NCBI GenBank assembly: GCA_945866125.1
Contig: CAMBFZ010000001.1
Location: 186,001 to 250,000, forward strand
Origin: Bordetella parapertussis
GTDB lineage: Bacteria; Pseudomonadota; Gammaproteobacteria; Burkholderiales; Burkholderiaceae_D
Direction of reading: 5' to 3'
Length of the DNA: 64,000 nucleotides
Position numbers and translations under genes: made by a program. Positions 27,607-35,184 of the stretch are shown in pieces. A model generated the notes under the pieces. That model searched no databases. It saw only the letters and a program-made list of their open reading frames with translations, and was not told the origin of the DNA. How positions within the stretch are numbered: the stretch's first letter is position 1; each line of letters begins with the position of its first letter.

Positions 27607-27633
27607 AAACCCACTTAGGTGGGTTTCTTTTTT
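27607..27633 (+). terminator. Rho-independent terminator of the urt-fmd operon
   Basis: Perfect 8-bp stem (AAACCCAC / GTGGGTTT) with a TTAG loop followed directly by CTTTTTTT, 60 nt after the fmdB stop. It separates the operon from the permease-kinase gene. Confidence 0.92.
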
Positions 27634-27857
27634 TAGCATTGTCAGGTGACTATTGATTAGTTTAAATTTTTTTCCGCCTTCGAGGTTTAATGCTGTCTGA
27701 TTTGGGCATAATGCTTCACTATAAAATTAAAAATTTAACCGCGGGGAGCGCGACTAGTCCTCCCAAATGCGCGCAGATGGCAAGGCAAAAGCGTCCGTCA
27801 TCGTTACGAGACAGACAAGTCATGCAGGCTGATTCACGTTAGGGATACACCCCTTCT

Positions 27858-30800
27858 ATGGCTGCCTCAACACAAAAAATATTTCGTGTTCGCCGTGACT
27901 ACAACTCTTGGGTAGCCAATGAGTCGATGGAAGACTACGCGCTGCGTTATACCCCGCGCAGCTTCCGGAAATGGTCCGAATGGCGGGTTGGTAATACCGC
28001 CCTTGGTGCGGTGTCCTTTCTGGCGCTTGAGGCCATCGGTGGTTCGATCGTCCTGAACTACGGTTTTACGAATGCGCTGTGGGCAATCATTGTCACTAGC
28101 ATCATCATTTTCATCGTCACGATCCCGATCAGCTACTACGCGGCGCGTTATGCGATTGATATGGAGTTGCTCACACGCGGTGCCGGCTTCGGTTATCTCG
28201 GCTCGACGATTACGTCGCTTATTTACGCCAGCTTTAGTTTTATATTTTTTGCACTGGAGTCCGCCATCATGGCGGTAGCTCTACAGATGTACCTCGATAT
28301 CCCGATTACCTGGTGCTATGTGATCTGCTCGCTGGTGATCATTCCGATGGTCATTGGTGGGGTAACGCTCATGTCCAAGATTCAGATTTGGACGCAGCCT
28401 TTGTGGGCTTTGCTGCTGCTGCTGCCTTATCTGGCTGTGGCCTGGAAAAACCCGCAAGCTTATGCCGACTTTACTGGCCTGACTGGCTTTACGTCGGGCG
28501 GCAATGAATTTGATCCCCTGATGTTTGGTGCCGCCGCGACGGTCGCGTTTTCGCTGGTCGTTCAAATTGGCGAGCAGGTCGACTTTCTGCGATTTTTACC
28601 TGAAAAAAGTCCGGCGAATAATAAAAAATGGTGGGCGGCTGTGATCCTAGCCGGCCCGGGCTGGATTGTCCCGGGCATGCTCAAAATGCTAGGCGGTGCG
28701 TTTCTCGCGTTTCTTGTTTTGCAAACTCAGCTCCCTGCATCCAAAGCCGCCGAGCCGACGCAAATGTATCTGGCTGGGTACGCGTATGTGTTTGATGATC
28801 CGGCTTGGGTGCTGGCTGCCACGGTACTTTTTGTGGTGGTGTCGCAAATAAAAATTAACCTGACTAATGCGTATGCGGGTTCACTCGCGTGGTCCAATTT
28901 TTTTGCGCGCCTGACGCATAGTCATCCGGGTCGCGTGGTCTGGCTATTTTTTAATGTCACGATTGCTCTGGTGCTGATGTCGCTCGGCGTTTTTCAGACG
29001 CTGGAAATCGTGCTTGGGCTATACGGCAATCTGGCCATCGCCTGGATCGGCGCCCTGGTAGCTGATCTGGTGATCAATAAGCCTCTGGGACTCAGCCCGG
29101 CCGGTATTGAATTCAAACGCGCGCACTTGTATGACGTGAACCCTGTCGGGCTGGGCTCCATGCTAATGGCGACGGTGGTTGCCATGCTGGCGTACTCGGG
29201 GCAGTTTGGCCCCTTTGCGCGGGCTTTTTCTCCCTTAATTGCCTTGTGCAGCTCCTTGATTTTGTCGCCGATAATTTGCATCTTGACGAAAGGACGCTTT
29301 TATCTCGCGCGCAAGCCGATGCAATGGGATGCGGCAGTGCCGTCAAAAATATGTGGCGTCTGCGAAAACAAATTCGAAAACGAAGACATGGCCTACTGCC
29401 CGGCCTATGCGTCGCCGATTTGTTCATTGTGCTGCACCTTAGAGTCACGCTGTCACGATAATTGCAAGGATAATTCCAGCGCTATTGAGCAGTTAAATGA
29501 TTTTTTGAATTATGTCTTTCCGAGAAAACTCTCGCAGCGATTTAATTTTAGGCTGGGACATTTTTTGATTGTTGTGTTGTCGCTCTCGGCGATTTTGGCG
29601 ACGGTTCTCTACATTGTCTTTATTAGTGAGGTCGCCAATCTATCACCACTCTCCGGTGAGTTGCTTGCGACTAGTTTTTTCAAGATTTTTGCAATTTTGG
29701 TCCTGATTGTTGCAACCTGTAGTTGGCTAGTTGTACTTGGTAGCGAGAGTAAAAAAATGGCGCAGGAAGAGTCCAACCGCCAGAATCATTTGCTCGAACG
29801 TGAGATCGAAGCGCACTCCATCACCGATGCTGCGCTGCAGACCGCTCTTGAGGTGGCCGAGAGTGCCAATCAGGCCAAGACGCGCTATGTCGCGGGTATG
29901 TCACATGAGTTGCGAACGCCGCTTAATAGCATCCTCGGGTATTCACAAATTTTGCTGAAAAATGAAACGCTATCCTCACGTACCATCGAGACGGTATCAA
30001 TCATTCAGCAAAGTGGCGAACATTTAGTGAGCCTGATTGATGGTCTGCTCGATCTGGCGCGCATCGAGGCGGGTCGTATGCAGCTCGAACTTGCCCCCAT
30101 TGATCTGCATAATTTTGTCGATGAGATTGTGCGTATGGTGAAGCCTCAAAGCGAAACCAAAGGGCTGGCGTTTATTTGTATAAAAAAATCGGGTATTCCC
30201 GACTGGGTTCTGGCAGACGCAAAACGGCTTCGACAGATTTTATTAAATTTACTGGCGAATGCGGTTCGCTTTACCGACTCGGGCGGTACCATCAAATTAC
30301 AAGTCTCGATGGTTGACGAAGCCCTAAATTTTGACATTATTGATACGGGGGCTGGCGTCTTGCCGCAAGACCAGCAAAGTATTTTTTTACCGTTTGAGCG
30401 CGGCTCGGCGGGGCGTCGTCAAAGCGGTGAGCCTGGCACCGGATTAGGGTTGGCGATTTCACTTCAATTGTCGGCGCTGATGCAGGGCGAATTGAGTCTG
30501 ATCGAGTCGTCAGATCTGGGTAGTACATTTCGATTGCGTCTGGCGTTCGATGCAGTCGACGATCCGGGTACGCAGGTCATGCCGCCAAGGCAAATTAGCG
30601 GCTATGTTGGTACGCGTCGCAAGCTACTGATTATTGATGATCATGCGGTACACCGGCAAATGCTCGCCGGGATGCTCTCGCCCTTGGGGTTTAGTTTACG
30701 TGAAGCGGCAAGCGGCGCCGAGTCACTGGATATCGTGACGGAATATCAGCCGGACGCGATCCTGCTCGACATCACGATGGATGACATGAACGGATGGGAA

Positions 30801-31238
30801 GTTGCGACTAAAATTCGTGCCGCGGGTTTGACCGCGATCCCGATCATCATGATCTCGGCCAATGCATTTGAAAATCGATCGGAGTTGTTGGGTCAATTTA
30901 AGTGTCAGGCTTTTCTGGTCAAGCCAGTGATTGATTCAGAGTTAATTAAAACGCTGGAAAAATTTCTTCATCTTGAATGGCGGGAAAACGAAAAAAAATC
31001 AACCGAGCGGGTGGTGCACGCGTTATCTGTTTCGCTGAAATTGCCGGACCATATCCTCAGTGATTTGTTAAAACTGGTTCGACTTGGACATGTAAAGGGA
31101 CTGGCCGTTGCGCTGGAAAAGATTGCTGAGGCAGAGCCAAAATTTTCTGGTTTGTGTGCGCAATTTCGGGAGATGGTGATGCGGTTTGAATTAGAGCAAG
31201 TAGAGTTTGTGCTGCAAGAGCAATTGGGGATGCGATGA
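27858..31238 (+). CDS. NCS1-type permease fused to hybrid histidine kinase/receiver
   Basis: An 1126-residue membrane protein. Residues about 1-490 resemble an NCS1 (cytosine/purine/allantoin) permease with about twelve hydrophobic segments, starting with the RYTPRSFRKWSEWRVGN region. Residues 499-536 form an eight-cysteine cluster (CGVC, YC, PIC, LCC, RC, NC). Two further helices (about 560-640) and a coiled linker lead to a HisKA domain with SHELRTPLN (His683), then HATPase (N-box LLNLLANAV, DTGAG, GTGLGLAIS). A receiver domain has Asp927/928, Asp971 as phosphoacceptor and Lys1022. The last 85 residues are helical with no clear Hpt histidine. Analogy is with CbrA, a solute symporter-kinase fusion. 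The ligand is unknown; proximity to fmdA suggests a nitrogenous solute. Confidence 0.9.
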   Translation: MAASTQKIFRVRRDYNSWVANESMEDYALRYTPRSFRKWSEWRVGNTALGAVSFLALEAIGGSIVLNYGFTNALWAIIVTSIIIFIVTIPISYYAARYAIDMELLTRGAGFGYLGSTITSLIYASFSFIFFALESAIMAVALQMYLDIPITWCYVICSLVIIPMVIGGVTLMSKIQIWTQPLWALLLLLPYLAVAWKNPQAYADFTGLTGFTSGGNEFDPLMFGAAATVAFSLVVQIGEQVDFLRFLPEKSPANNKKWWAAVILAGPGWIVPGMLKMLGGAFLAFLVLQTQLPASKAAEPTQMYLAGYAYVFDDPAWVLAATVLFVVVSQIKINLTNAYAGSLAWSNFFARLTHSHPGRVVWLFFNVTIALVLMSLGVFQTLEIVLGLYGNLAIAWIGALVADLVINKPLGLSPAGIEFKRAHLYDVNPVGLGSMLMATVVAMLAYSGQFGPFARAFSPLIALCSSLILSPIICILTKGRFYLARKPMQWDAAVPSKICGVCENKFENEDMAYCPAYASPICSLCCTLESRCHDNCKDNSSAIEQLNDFLNYVFPRKLSQRFNFRLGHFLIVVLSLSAILATVLYIVFISEVANLSPLSGELLATSFFKIFAILVLIVATCSWLVVLGSESKKMAQEESNRQNHLLEREIEAHSITDAALQTALEVAESANQAKTRYVAGMSHELRTPLNSILGYSQILLKNETLSSRTIETVSIIQQSGEHLVSLIDGLLDLARIEAGRMQLELAPIDLHNFVDEIVRMVKPQSETKGLAFICIKKSGIPDWVLADAKRLRQILLNLLANAVRFTDSGGTIKLQVSMVDEALNFDIIDTGAGVLPQDQQSIFLPFERGSAGRRQSGEPGTGLGLAISLQLSALMQGELSLIESSDLGSTFRLRLAFDAVDDPGTQVMPPRQISGYVGTRRKLLIIDDHAVHRQMLAGMLSPLGFSLREAASGAESLDIVTEYQPDAILLDITMDDMNGWEVATKIRAAGLTAIPIIMISANAFENRSELLGQFKCQAFLVKPVIDSELIKTLEKFLHLEWRENEKKSTERVVHALSVSLKLPDHILSDLLKLVRLGHVKGLAVALEKIAEAEPKFSGLCAQFREMVMRFELEQVEFVLQEQLGMR

Positions 31239-32128
31239 GCGAGCGGCCCGTTATTTTGGTTGTTGATGACGCACCGAGTAGCCTAGGCGTGCTGTGCGAA
31301 GCCTTGGAAGGGGCTGGCTATACGGTGTTGATCGCCAAGGACGGTGAGACGGCGCTCGAGCGACTTGAGCTCGTTACGCCGGATGCGATTTTGCTTGATG
31401 CGATGATGCCCGGGCTGTCGGGATTTGACACGTGTCGGCGCATCAAAGAGACGCCGGGCTGGATGCATATACCGATTATTTTCATGACAGGCCTCTCTGA
31501 GACGCAATATGTGCTTGAGGGGTTTTCCTCTGGCGGGGTTGACTATGTGGTCAAGCCCATACGCGTACATGAAGTCCTGGCCCGACTGAAAACGCATGTC
31601 AACAATGCGTTAGTGACGCGTCTGGCACGGGACGCGATTGATGTCGCCGGCATGGGTGTCGTGTTTGTCGATGCGCTGGGCAGAATATCGTGGATTTCGC
31701 CTCAGGCCGCGAGCTGGCTCAAAGTGCTTGTCGCGTCGGGTAATCATGCCGATACGGAACGCCCCGGTTATCTGCCTGCATCGCTGGATGCTGCGCTCCA
31801 GCTTGAAGGCGGGGCGGTTTTGTTGACGACAACCGAGCCTCTGCTGTCGGTGCGCAATATGGGCGCAGGTATGCTCGGAGAAATCATGCTGTTGCTGGAA
31901 CGGCAGCAAGAGAACAATGTCACTGCGGCCATTTTCCGACATACCGAATTGACCTCGCGTGAAACGGAGGTCTTATCGTGGATTGCCAAAGGCAAGTCGA
32001 ATCAGGATATTGCCGAAATATTGGGTTTGAGCTTTCGCACGGTGAAAAAACATATCGAACATATCTTTAATAAACTCGGCGTGGAAAACCGCACCGCGGC
32101 GGTATTGCGCGCCAATGATTTTCTTTGA
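31235..32128 (+). CDS. LuxR-type response regulator partnered with the permease-kinase
   Basis: Receiver domain at residues 1-125 with Asp11-Asp12, phosphoacceptor Asp55 in AILLDAMMPG, Thr85 and Lys107. A middle segment (about 130-225) looks like a degenerate PAS domain (GMGVVFVDALGRISWIS). A LuxR/FixJ helix-turn-helix follows at about 232-295 (LTSRETEVLSWIAKGKSNQDIAEILGLS). Its ATG overlaps the kinase stop by 4 nt, so the two are coupled. Likely targets, inferred only from position, are the urt-fmd operon or its own transcript. RR proteins with a PAS insert between receiver and output are less common than plain NarL types. Confidence 0.92.
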   Translation: MSERPVILVVDDAPSSLGVLCEALEGAGYTVLIAKDGETALERLELVTPDAILLDAMMPGLSGFDTCRRIKETPGWMHIPIIFMTGLSETQYVLEGFSSGGVDYVVKPIRVHEVLARLKTHVNNALVTRLARDAIDVAGMGVVFVDALGRISWISPQAASWLKVLVASGNHADTERPGYLPASLDAALQLEGGAVLLTTTEPLLSVRNMGAGMLGEIMLLLERQQENNVTAAIFRHTELTSRETEVLSWIAKGKSNQDIAEILGLSFRTVKKHIEHIFNKLGVENRTAAVLRANDFL

Positions 32129-32263
32129 TGTTCAGCAAGACTCGATCGGGCTCGGCGTCTCGGCGTTGCGCGGGTAAGTGACGAGGAAATGAATCGTAAG
32201 ATAGAATTTGCAAGTTTGGAGTATCATAACGACAATTATTTATATCTAGATGGAGAAAATCAA

Positions 32264-32614
32264 ATGTCACGTACTACGGTAGAGCAGCAATTAGCTAAAT
32301 TGAAAAAGCAAAAAGCCGCGCTGGAAAAAAAAGAACAAGAGCTGCTCGACCGCTCCAATAATAAAGATTTGATCAAGATCGTCGCATTGATTCGCAAGGC
32401 TGGTTTGACTGCCGCGGACATCACGAAGGCGATGAAGGGTAGCAAGCGCACCGTGCGCGCAAAGGCCAGCAAACTAGCTGGCGTGAAGGTCGAGCCTAAA
32501 TATCGCAATCCAAAAGACAAAACACAGACCTGGACCGGCCGCGGCAGAGCGCCGGTGTGGGCGGCTGCGCTTAAGAAGGCCGGCAAGCTTGATTCCGTGC
32601 TGATTCGCGCTTGA
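32264..32614 (+). CDS. H-NS-family nucleoid protein
   Basis: A 116-residue DNA-binding protein. Residues 1-35 form a charged coiled coil for oligomerisation (KLKKQKAALEKKEQE). The C-terminal domain (about 80-105) carries the H-NS minor-groove motif in betaproteobacterial form, KYRNPKDKTQTWTGRGR, followed by PVW. The frame is open upstream to 32189, but ATG 32264 has TGGAGA 7-8 nt upstream and gives a normal N-terminus. Such proteins silence AT-rich acquired DNA, and an AT-rich accessory stretch begins just downstream. Confidence 0.9.
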   Translation: MSRTTVEQQLAKLKKQKAALEKKEQELLDRSNNKDLIKIVALIRKAGLTAADITKAMKGSKRTVRAKASKLAGVKVEPKYRNPKDKTQTWTGRGRAPVWAAALKKAGKLDSVLIRA

Positions 32615-32680
32615 GCGTTGCCGTCATCGTGCGGGGTTGGCAAATAACGCCGCACTTAGCTCGGCTGAGACGCCAAAAAT

Positions 32681-32721
32681 CACATCAGTAAATCGCTGAT
32701 ATCGCGCGACTTACTGATGTG
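32681..32721. repeat. 16-bp inverted repeat
   Basis: Arms CACATCAGTAAATCGC and GCGACTTACTGATGTG match in 15 of 16 positions around a 9-nt spacer. It could act as a transcription terminator or a protein-binding dyad; no T-run follows on the plus strand. Confidence 0.85.
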
Positions 32722-32739
32722 AATCCTACCCCCCAATCG

Positions 32740-32769
32740 GTCGGATAAAAATTAAAATTTTTATCCGAC
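32740..32769. repeat. 13-bp perfect inverted repeat
   Basis: Perfect arms GTCGGATAAAAAT and ATTTTTATCCGAC around a TAAA loop, 18 nt after the previous inverted repeat. The GC base and AT apex would fold in RNA from either strand. It may be a bidirectional terminator between H-NS and the minus-strand EthD gene. Confidence 0.85.
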
Positions 32770-32995
32770 GTTGATTCGCACTTTTCTAAAACGTACTCGC
32801 GATCCGACTGCGATTCCTTGAACACGGACCATGGGGCCAATCAGCTGACGGTTCTGAATTCTCGGGTCATCGCTTGTCACAAATCACCCGACCGCCACGC
32901 AAGCTTGATCTACCCGTGCTACGCCCCGATCGATACCGCAGGTTTTTGCAGTAGGTGGAAAAAGGGGAAGGAATTAGGAGAATAATTACCATCCA

Positions 32996-33160
32996 ATGCG
33001 GCAGTCCACGATGGGTCAAACTGACGACCTATCCGCACAAGAATCTCAGTGCGCTTGGGGCTTGGCGTCGATTGAAAAAACCGTGGCTGCCATGGCCCTC
33101 AATATGGCGGGTGCAGTCGATATCATGGCGCCTCAAATTCATCGCGATGTGGCCAGATAA
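32996..33160 (+). CDS. Candidate 54-residue protein, function unknown
   Basis: Short open frame starting ATG and reading through MGQTDDLSAQES, EKTVAAMALNMAG and QIHRDVAR before TAA. Codon choice and the amphipathic helix in its middle look protein-like, and AGGAG lies 15 nt upstream, which is rather far. Its last 38 nt overlap the 3' end of the convergent EthD gene. It may be a real small gene, a decayed fragment, or chance. Confidence 0.3.
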   Translation: MRQSTMGQTDDLSAQESQCAWGLASIEKTVAAMALNMAGAVDIMAPQIHRDVAR

Positions 33161-33476
33161 AGCGTTTTTCTGTCACTAGCGTGCCGGTCAGTTTGGCGGC
33201 GAAATTTTTTGCATCGGCCAGCAGTACCACGCCTTCTGGGCTGGCAAACGCGGCATCGTGATCTTCTACGCTATCAAACCAGAGTTCGCTGAAGCCGTCA
33301 TAGGTGATCTGTGGCTGTGCCTTGCGGTCGATAATGTTGATGGCATAGCGACGCAACTTGGGCAGCTTTTGGCACAGCACGGCGTGCACGCCCGACCAAT
33401 GCGCGACGAACTCTTCGTGCGTCAAATCTTCCCGTTTATTCAAAAATCCAATTCGCTTGGCGTAGTGCTGAGTCAT
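33123..33476 (-). CDS. EthD-domain protein
   Basis: A 117-residue single-domain protein of the EthD / dimeric alpha-beta barrel type. Marks are the N-terminal KRIGFLNKREDLTHEEF, the HWSGVHAVL segment and FDGSEL-like YDGFSELWFDSVED. EthD proteins include small accessory factors of ether degradation and many uncharacterised enzymes; no substrate can be assigned. AGGAG precedes the ATG at the right distance. It is isolated on the minus strand. Confidence 0.85.
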   Translation of the reverse strand: MTQHYAKRIGFLNKREDLTHEEFVAHWSGVHAVLCQKLPKLRRYAINIIDRKAQPQITYDGFSELWFDSVEDHDAAFASPEGVVLLADAKNFAAKLTGTLVTEKRFIWPHRDEFEAP

Positions 33477-33816
33477 GGCGTTCTCCTGATTGTTTTTTCA
33501 ATAAAATTTAATTGGGCAAATCAACCGCAAGCTAGGTTAGCCAATCAGCATCGCAGGCCGCCCACTGCGACGGAAAGAATAAAACATGTCGGCCGATCGA
33601 GATTTGCATTTTAAGAAGCAGTACTTTGGGCGTGTTCAATTTAAACAGCCGTCAAATTATCGATACTTGCCCGGAAATCGGCAATAATTCGCCGCTTTTT
33701 TTGCGCGCTATGGTGGCATGTCCAACAATGTGCCGCTTTTTTAGATGGCTTGCTTCTTGCGTTACGTGTACTACGTAATTTAATAAGCACCGCGATCAAC
33801 GCGGCGGAAGAGGCCA
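33477..33816. other. Intergenic region before the unknown 151-residue gene
   Basis: About 340 nt, AT-rich, between divergent genes. It holds the ribosome-binding site of the EthD gene at its left edge and a sigma-54-like promoter near its right edge. A 34-codon open frame near 33586 is too short to support. Confidence 0.5.
33746..33760 (+). promoter_or_regulatory. Sigma-54 (RpoN) -24/-12 promoter candidate
   Basis: TGGCTTGCTTCTTGC matches the TGGC...G-N4-TTGC consensus with GG and GC at the required spacing. It lies 56 nt before the ATG of the 151-residue gene, so transcription would begin about 45 nt before the start codon. Confidence 0.6.
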
Positions 33817-34272
33817 ATGGCAATCAACAATGTAGGAACGCAGGGTGTGTATTCGACCGGATTGCAGCAAACGCAGCAAGGCCTGAAGAATTTATTTGCC
33901 GCGCTTAAATCGGGCGATATGCCGGCTGCGCAAAAGGCATATAAGCAAGCGAATCTGCCGGTGCTTAGCCAAAAAAATACCACACCATTAGGGCGGCTTT
34001 ATCAGGCATTACGTACTGAGGATTTGGCTGCGGCCCAAAAGGCGGGTGCGGATATGCAGCCAAAGGCTAGCCAGAGTAGCGCCACCGTGAAGGCTGCGAC
34101 CACGCCGGTGGTGGCTAGTAATTCCAAAACCACGACGGGGACCACGACCACCACTACGACGCAAGCGGCGGCATTAAGAGCGGCTGCCTTGGAGTTATCA
34201 AATACGTATACCGCTAATTCCCGGACGTCTTTGCTGCAGGAGCTGGGCACGCAATGGAATCGATGGAGTTGA
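33817..34272 (+). CDS. Unknown protein with two helical repeats and Thr-rich linker
   Basis: I do not recognise this 151-residue protein. It has no signal peptide, cysteine or membrane segment. Two related helical units are visible: AALKSGDMPAAQKAYKQ (about residue 28) and QALRTEDLAAAQKAGAD (about residue 63). A Ser/Thr-rich stretch with runs of threonine (about 85-115) follows, then an Ala-rich helix and WNRWS at the C-terminus. GGAAGAGG precedes the ATG. The upstream sigma-54-like element suggests regulated expression. Confidence 0.7.
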   Translation: MAINNVGTQGVYSTGLQQTQQGLKNLFAALKSGDMPAAQKAYKQANLPVLSQKNTTPLGRLYQALRTEDLAAAQKAGADMQPKASQSSATVKAATTPVVASNSKTTTGTTTTTTTQAAALRAAALELSNTYTANSRTSLLQELGTQWNRWS

Positions 34273-34612
34273 ATGCCCGAACGGAGCGCTGTGCACGCTG
34301 ATTTTAAGGGTGGCTTTCATCAGGATCGAGCGTTTTGGCATGACTTTCTGTTTTTCAAACGCCATTGAGTACGCGCCAACCGACCGGTGTCGATCTGCGT
34401 TTTGATGCTTGGGTGACGAGAAGATAGGGTCGTAGAAAATGCGCTTTTAGGTCAACGATTTTGTACGATTCCGTGCGCTTCGTTTATATTGTGGCGTGCC
34501 CGCGGTAACAATCTCAGTCGCACGTTATTTAAGTAGGCCTCAGGTATTGACCGATCGTTCTTCTTTTATTCAAAAATATCAAAAACGATTGTCAATGGCG
34601 AAGGAGCGCTTG
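34273..34612. other. Intergenic region, nothing recognised
   Basis: About 340 nt between the unknown gene and the broken lipoprotein gene. No tRNA, strong hairpin or credible coding frame was seen. An AAGGAG ribosome-binding site at its right edge belongs to the lipoprotein gene. Confidence 0.5.
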
Positions 34613-34976
34613 ATGAAGCTAATTTATGCTTTAAGCTTGTTATTCCTTGCGAGTTGCTCGACCCCAGAATTTCGCCAAGCTAAAAACGAATGCGCGTTCT
34701 AGGCCTTGAAAAATTTTCCAGTAACTAATATGCCTACCGTCGTCACGAAGACGAAAGTGGTGAAAGTACCCACAGGCAGGTCAACTGTGTAAAACAGAAC
34801 ATGCTGGAAATACGTACACCACCACCTGTGAACAAGAAATGAGAACTCAGTACATTGATTATCAGACCACCGTTATTACTGACATCAACGAAAAAGGTCG
34901 TGACGACTATGCGAATCAGTGTGCTGCAAAAATTTGCGACAGCCGTTATGGGAATCTGGAATGCAAGACAAAATAG
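34613..34976 (+). pseudogene. Broken lipoprotein gene (nonsense plus frameshift)
   Basis: AAGGAG is followed 7 nt later by ATG and a classic lipoprotein leader, MKLIYALSLLFLASCSTPEF, with the lipobox LASC. The frame stops at TAG (34700-34702) after NECAF. Read through, it continues sensibly as ALKNFPVTNMPTVVTKTKVV. Near 34780 coding potential shifts to another frame and continues as KTEHAGNTYTTTCEQEM and GRDDYANQCAAKICDSRYGN before TAG at 34974-34976. One nonsense codon and one frameshift would together explain loss of a lipoprotein of about 120 residues. The intact family is not recognised. Confidence 0.7.
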
Positions 34977-35184
34977 TGCAACCAGCTTGGATATTTGGTG
35001 AGCGTTGTTTCATTTGTTAGTACGCTGCTGTGGGATCGCCAAGAGGTTGTCCGAGAGTTCAGTTGATACCTTGCCCTTGGACTTGGAGCGCGTTCCTGAT
35101 TGCACTCCAAGGTCTCCAGCCGGATTTATGCTCCGCGGTCACGCTTGCCAAGAAAATTCGGCCTCCCTATGTCTAATAGAACGC

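Larger units (their letters stand above)
32615..32995. other. Intergenic stretch with two inverted repeats
   Basis: Non-coding region of about 380 nt downstream of the H-NS-like gene. It contains two separate strong inverted repeats listed individually. I see no convincing promoter or open frame before the small candidate gene at its right edge. Confidence 0.6.

Noticed and set aside
32955..33179. Alternative plus-strand frame over the small candidate gene
   Set aside because: Its Trp/Arg-rich translation looks like an out-of-frame reading of the 54-codon frame.
35082..35111. MerR-like dyad (CTTGGAG...CTCCAAG)
   Set aside because: The spacing is not that of a MerR operator and no MerR gene or target gene lies beside it.
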